64,000 nt of DNA, from contig NW_027473606.1 in NCBI RefSeq assembly GCF_050947335.1, positions 1 through 64,000 of the forward strand, in the 5' to 3' direction. Position 1 is the first letter of the stretch. Every line of letters begins with the position of its first letter. Positions 58,801 through 64,000 of this stretch are shown in pieces. This DNA comes from Megachile rotundata (Eukaryota > Arthropoda > Insecta > Hymenoptera > Megachilidae). The translations under genes and the position numbers were made by a program. The notes beneath the pieces are model-generated. The model was not told where the DNA came from and made no database searches. It saw nothing but the letters and a program-made list of their open reading frames with translations.

Positions 58801-61800
58801 CCATATTATGCTAATATGATCGATAGAACGACAATTACTATACTTATTACACCCACTATTATCAATCTAACTCATATTATTAACCATATTATGCAGATAT
58901 GATCGATAGAACGACAATTACTATACTTATTACTCTTATTATTATCAATCTAACTCATATTATTAACCATATTATGCTTATATGATCGATAGAACGGCAA
59001 TTACTCTACTTATTACTCTTATTATTATCAATCTAACTGATATTATTAACCATATTATGCAGATATGATTCGATAGCACGACATTTGCTATACCTATTAC
59101 TCTTATTATTATGAATCTAACTCATATTATTAACCATATTATGCAGATATGATCTATAGAACTACAGTTACTATACTCATTACTCTTATTATTATCAATC
59201 TAACTCATATTATTAGCCATATTATGCTTACATGATCGATAGAACGACAATTACTATACTTATTACTCTTATGATTATCAATTTAACTCATATTATTACC
59301 CATATTATGCTTATATTATCGATAGAACGACAATTACTATACTTATTACTCTTATTATTATGAATCTAACTCATATTATTAACCATATTATGCAGATATG
59401 ATCGATAGAACGACAATTACTGTACTTATTACTCTTATCATTATCGATCTAACTCTTATTATTAGCCATATTATGCTTATAATATCGATAGAACGACAAT
59501 TACTATACTTATTACTGTTATTATTATCAATCTAACTCATTCTATTAGCCATATTATGCTTATATGATCGATAGAACGACAATTACTATGCATATTACTC
59601 TTATTATTATCAATCTAACTCATATTATTAGCCATATTATGGTTATATGATTGACAGGACGACAATTACTATACTTATTACACTCACTGTTATCAATCTA
59701 ACTTATATTATTAACCATATTATGCAAATTTGATCGATAGAACGAGAATCACTATACTTATTACTCTTATTATTATCAACCTAACTCATATTATTAGCCA
59801 TATTATGCTTATATGATCGATAGAACGACAATTACTACACTTATTACTATTATTATTATGAATCTAACTCATATTATTAACCATATTATGCAGATATGAT
59901 CGATAGAACTACAATTACTATACTCATTACTCTTATTATTATCAATCTAACTCTTATTATTAGCCATATTATGCTTATAATATCGATAGAACGACAATTA
60001 CTATACTTATTACTGTTATTATTATCAATCTAACTCATATTATGAGCCATATTATGCTTAAATGATCGATAGAACTACAATTACTGTACTCATTACTCTT
60101 ATTGTTATCAATCTAACCCATATTATTAGCCATATTATGCTTATATGATCGATAGAACGAGAATTACTATACTCACTACTATTAGTATTATCAATCTAAC
60201 TCATATTATTAGCCATATTATGCTTATATTGTCGATAGAACGACAATTACTATACTTATTACTGTTATTACTATCAATCTAACTCATATTATTAGCCATA
60301 TTATGCTTAAATGATCGATAGAACGACAATTACTATACTTATTACACTCACTGTTATCAATCTAACTCATGTTATTAACCATATTATGCAGATATGATCG
60401 ATAGCACGACATTTACTATACCGATTACTCTTATTATTATCAGCCTAACTCATATTATTAGCCATATTATGCTTATATGATCGACAGAACGACAACTACT
60501 ATACTTATTACACTCACTGTTATCAATCTAACTCATATTATTAGCCATATTATGCTTATATGATCGATAGAACGACAATTACTATACTCATTACTCTTAT
60601 TATTATCAATCTAACTCATATTATTAGCCATATTATGCTTATATTATCGATAGAACGACAACTACTATACTTATTACTGTTATTATTATCAATCTAACTC
60701 ATATTATTAGCCATATTATGCTTAAATGATCGATAGAGCGACAATTACTATACTTATTACTCTTATTATTATCAATCTAACTCATATTATTAGCCATATT
60801 ATGCTTATATGATCGATAGAACGACAAATACTATACTTATTACTCTTATTATTATCAATCTAACTCATATTATTAACCATATTATGCTAATATGATCGAT
60901 AGAACGACAATTACTATACTTATTACACCCACTATTATCAATCTAACTCATATTATTAACCATGTTATGCAGATATGATCGATAGCACGACATTTACTAT
61001 ATTTATTACTCTTATTATTATCAACCTAACTCATATTATTAGCCATATTATGCTTATATGATCGATAGAACGACAATTACTATACTTATTATTCTTATTT
61101 TTATCAGCCCAACTCATATTATTCGCCATATTATGCTTAAATGATCGATAGAACGACAATTACTATACTTATTACTCTTATTATTATCAATCTAACTCAT
61201 ATTATTAACCATACTATACTTATATGATCGACAGAACAACAATTACTATACTTATTACACTTACTATTATCAATCTAACTCATATTATTAGCCATATTAT
61301 GCTTATATGATCGGTAGAACGACAATTACTGTACTTATTGCTCTTATCATTATCGATCTAACTCATATAATTAACCATATTATGCAGATATGATCGATAG
61401 AACTACAATTACTATACTCATTACTCTTAGTATTATCAATCTAACTCATATTATTAAACATATTATGCTTATATGATCGATAGAATGAGAATTACTATAC
61501 TCACTACTCTTAGTATTATCACTCTAACTCATATTATTAGCCTTATTATGCTTATATGATCGATAGAACATCAATTACTGTACTTATTACTCTTATTATT
61601 ATCAATCTAACTCATATTATTAGCCATATTATGCTTATATAATCGATAGAACGAGAATTACTATACTCACTACTCTTAGTATTATCAATCTAACTCATAT
61701 TATTAGCCATATTATGCTTATATGATCGACAGAACGACAATTACTATACTTATTACTCTTATTATTATCAATCTAACTCATATTATTAGCCATATTATGC

Positions 61801-62457
61801 TTATATGATCGATAGCACGACATTTACTATATTTATTACTCTTATTATTATCAACCTAACTCATATTATTAGCCATGTTATGCTTATATGATCGATAGAA
61901 CGACAATTACTATACTTATTATTCTTATTTTTATCAGCCCAACTCATATTATTCGCCATATTATGCTTAAATGATCGATAGAACGACAATTACTATACTT
62001 ATTACTCTTATTATTATCAATCCAACTCATATTATTAGCCATATTATGCTTAAATGATCGATAGAACTACAATTACTATACTCACCACTCTTAGTATTAT
62101 CAATCTAACTCATATTATTAGCCATATTATGCTTATATGATCGATAGAACGACAATTACTATACTCATTACTCTTATTATTATCAATCTAACTCATATTA
62201 TTAGCCATATTATGCTTATATTATCGATAGAACGACAACTACTATACTTATTACTGTTATTATTATCAATCTAACTCATATTATTAGCCATATTATGCTT
62301 AAATGATCGATAGAGCGACAATTACTATACTTATTACTCTTATTATTATCAATCTAACTCATATTATTAACCATATTATGCTAATATGATCGATAGAACG
62401 ACAATTACTATACTTATTACACCCACTATTATCAATCTAACTCATATTATTAACCAT
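55290..62457. repeat. 43-unit tandem HOR, two adjacent copies
   Basis: Copy 1 at about 55,290-58,859 is followed by copy 2 at 58,860-62,457, period 3,570 bp (43 units plus the gattcgatag base). Markers at this offset: atgcagatat (55,321 and 58,891), gattcgatag (55,497 and 59,067), taccgattactc (56,849 and 60,419), gacaaatactat (57,253 and 60,823), agaatgagaatt (57,912 and 61,482). I noticed only two differences: attattagca near 55,451 against attattatca, and attattatca near 56,531 against attgttatca. This is the largest clean adjacent tandem HOR and probably the most recent event in the window. Confidence 0.93.
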
Positions 62458-63499
62458 GTTATGCAGATATGATCGATAGCACGACATTTACTATATTTAT
62501 TACTCTTATTATTATCAACCTAACTCATATTATTAGCCATATTATGCTTATATGATCGATAGAACGACAATTACTATACTTATTATTCTTATTTTTATCA
62601 GCCCAACTCATATTATTCGCCATATTATGCTTAAATGATGGATAGAACGACAATTACTATACTTATTACTCTTATTATTATCAATCTAACTCATATTATT
62701 AACCATACTATACCTATATGATCGACAGAACGACAATTACTATACTTATTACACTTACTATTATCAATCTAACTCATATTATTAGCCATATTATGCTTAT
62801 ATGATCGGTAGAACGACAATTACTGTACTTATTGCTCTTATCATTATCGATCTAACTCATATAATTAACCATATTATGCAGATATGATCGATAGAACTAC
62901 AATTACTATACTCATTACTCTTAGTATTATCAATCTAACTCATATTATTAAACATATTATGCTTATATGATCGATAGAATGAGAATTACTATACTCACTA
63001 CTCTTAGTATTATCACTCTAACTCATATTATTAGCCTTATTATGCTTATATGATCGATAGAACATCAATTACTGTACTTATTACTCTTATTATTATCAAT
63101 CTAACTCATATTATTAGCCATATTATGCTTATATAATCGATAGAACGAGAATTACTATACTCACTACTCTTAGTATTATCAATCTAACTCATATTATTAG
63201 CCATATTATGCTTATATGATCGACAGAACGACAATTACTATACTTATTACTCTTATTATTATCAATCTAACTCATATTATTAGCCATATTATGCTTATAT
63301 GATCGATAGCACGACATTTACTATATTTATTACTCTTATTATTATCAACCTAACTCATATTATTAGCCATGTTATGCTTATATGATCGATAGAACGACAA
63401 TTACTATACTTATTATTCTTATTTTTATCAGCCCAACTCATATTCTCCGCCATATTATGCTTAAATGATCGATAGAACGACAATTACTATACTTATTAC
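62458..63499. repeat. HOR segment copied from 53.1-54.1 kb
   Basis: This segment matches about 53,077-54,118 at 9,381 bp (113 units plus two), including agaatgagaatt (62,976 and 53,595), the acatcaattactg unit and attctccgcc (63,442 and 54,061). It also matches the agaatgagaatt module of the second 43-unit copy at 1,494 bp (18 units). Confidence 0.88.
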
Positions 63500-64000
63500 T
63501 GTTATTACTATCAATCTAACTCATATTATTAGCCATATTATGCTTAAATGATCGATAGAACGACAATTACTATACTTATTACACTCACTGTTATCAATCT
63601 AACTCATATTATTAACCATATTATGCAGATATGATCGATAGAACGACAATTACTATACTTATTACTCTTATTATTATCAATCTAACTCATATTATTAACC
63701 ATATTATGCTTATATGATCGATAGAACGGCAATTACTCTACTTATTACTCTTATTATTATCAATCTAACTGATATTATTAACCATATTATGCAGATATGA
63801 TTCGATAGCACGACATTTGCTATACCTATTACTCTTATTATTATGAATCTAACTCATATTATTAACCATATTATGCAGATATGATCTATAGAACTACAGT
63901 TACTATACTCATTACTCTTATTATTATCAATCTAACTCATATTATTAGCCATATTATGCTTACATGATCGATAGAACGACAATTACTATACTTATTACTC
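63500..64000. repeat. HOR segment copied from 55.2-55.7 kb, cut by the window end
   Basis: This segment matches 55,198-55,698 at 8,302 bp (100 units plus two) and, from 63,593, 58,861-59,268 at 4,732 bp. It carries the eighth gattcgatag marker at 63,799 and the cttacatgatcg unit at the very end. It looks like the start of a third, partial copy of the 43-unit HOR, which would continue beyond the window. Confidence 0.87.

Larger units (their letters stand above)
1..64000 (+). repeat. 83-bp satellite DNA array, 771 units, fills the window
   Basis: Units run head to tail with no gap, inversion or insertion of other DNA. A unit is taken to start at attattatcaatctaactc and to end at ttattactctt. 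In the first 25.7 kb starts fall on 1 + 83n (for example 84, 167, 13198, 22494, 25731). Eight units carry one extra base, and position 31,184 gives one more net base. 771 x 83 + 9 = 64,002, matching a window that ends two bases before a unit end. Consensus composition is about A 29, T 34, C 14, G 6. Plus-strand stops at unit positions 14, 27, 46 and 53 cover all three frames, and the minus strand is likewise closed in all frames, so there are no credible coding regions. The strand label is only the direction in which the unit is written. Centromeric or heterochromatic location is inference; the family is not recognised. Confidence 0.99.

Noticed and set aside
1..64000. CRISPR array
   Set aside because: Conserved and variable parts alternate with a fixed period, but the variable parts are a handful of recurring family variants, not unique spacers. 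The unit is 83 bp and there are 771 of them with no cas genes.
1..64000. Protein-coding genes or repeat proteins
   Set aside because: The consensus unit has stops in all six frames (plus strand at unit positions 14, 27, 46 and 53), and 83 is not a multiple of 3, so no frame stays open beyond roughly one to two units.
1..64000. Bacterial or plasmid iterons, parS-like sites or a replication origin
   Set aside because: Iteron clusters hold a few to a few dozen copies beside a replication gene. Here 64 kb is nothing but repeats with higher-order structure, which fits eukaryotic satellite DNA.
1..64000. Alpha satellite or CENP-B-box satellite
   Set aside because: The unit is 83 bp, not about 171 bp, the composition differs, and I find no sequence with the CENP-B-box pattern in the consensus.
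1..64000. Telomeric repeat
   Set aside because: ttag occurs in attagcc once per unit, but there is no short tandem run of any telomere motif.
1..64000. TATA boxes, promoters and terminators
   Set aside because: tatata-like and palindromic strings are everywhere in DNA that is 76% AT. They recur once per unit and have no gene next to them.
1..64000. A strict 166-bp dimeric satellite
   Set aside because: Many block spacings are odd numbers of 83-bp units (7, 17, 19, 23, 39, 43, 45, 127, 135), so no dimer phase is kept.
1..64000. A new defence, mobile or regulatory gene system
   Set aside because: I looked for any break in the satellite register that could hold a gene or element and found none. 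The exact base count leaves no room for one.
1..64000. Naming the species or satellite family
   Set aside because: I do not recognise the unit. AT-rich satellites of this size occur in many animals, plants and fungi, so any name would be a guess.

Overview
The whole 64-kb window is one uninterrupted, head-to-tail satellite DNA array. I found no protein-coding gene, RNA gene, transposon, CRISPR array or unique-sequence island. The unit is 83 bp, about 76% A+T by consensus, always in the same orientation. The register holds from first to last base: 771 units x 83 bp plus nine net extra bases that I can each place gives 64,002, and the window stops two bases short of the end of unit 771. Such an array points to a eukaryotic nuclear chromosome (centromeric, pericentromeric or subtelomeric heterochromatin, or a sex or B chromosome). 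I do not recognise the satellite and cannot name the species. Every consensus unit has stops in all six frames, so long ORFs are impossible.

On top of the 83-bp period lies a mosaic of higher-order repeats (HORs). The units fall into families told apart mainly around unit positions 29, 41-46, 55-64 and 70-83. Runs of families are copied as blocks whose spacings are whole numbers of units: 7, 12, 17, 18, 19, 23, 39, 43, 45, 58, 60, 112, 127, 135, 152, 191 and 358 units were worked out by hand. By region: 1-2.1 kb recurs at 10.5-12.7 kb; 2.05-4.9 kb recurs at 5.8-8.6 kb and holds a nested 12-unit repeat; 4.9-6.1 kb is a 7-unit repeat; 8.2-10.6 kb holds a 19-unit pair; 12.15-15.97 kb is a clean tandem pair of 23 units; 18.1-20.96 kb is a tandem pair of 17 units; 22.3-24.6 kb holds an 18-unit pair; 24.8-31.1 kb recurs almost unchanged at 34.1-40.4 kb; 31.1-34.6 kb recurs, expanded by 17 units, at 42.3-47.2 kb; 32.9-35.5 kb recurs at 48.7-51.4 kb; 22.3-26.1 kb recurs at 52.0-55.8 kb; 55.3-62.5 kb is a tandem pair of 43 units.

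The most actionable observation is at 28,389-31,184. Fifteen small indels crowd into 2.8 kb of an array that otherwise shows only one other indel type in 61 kb. The near-identical copy 9,299 bp downstream has none of them, which looks like an unpolished or patched stretch of assembly. The best biological marker is a one-base insertion present in eight units, which tracks the spread of a single mutated unit by block duplication. Block boundaries are good to roughly one unit (about 80 bp), because neighbouring families share most of their sequence.
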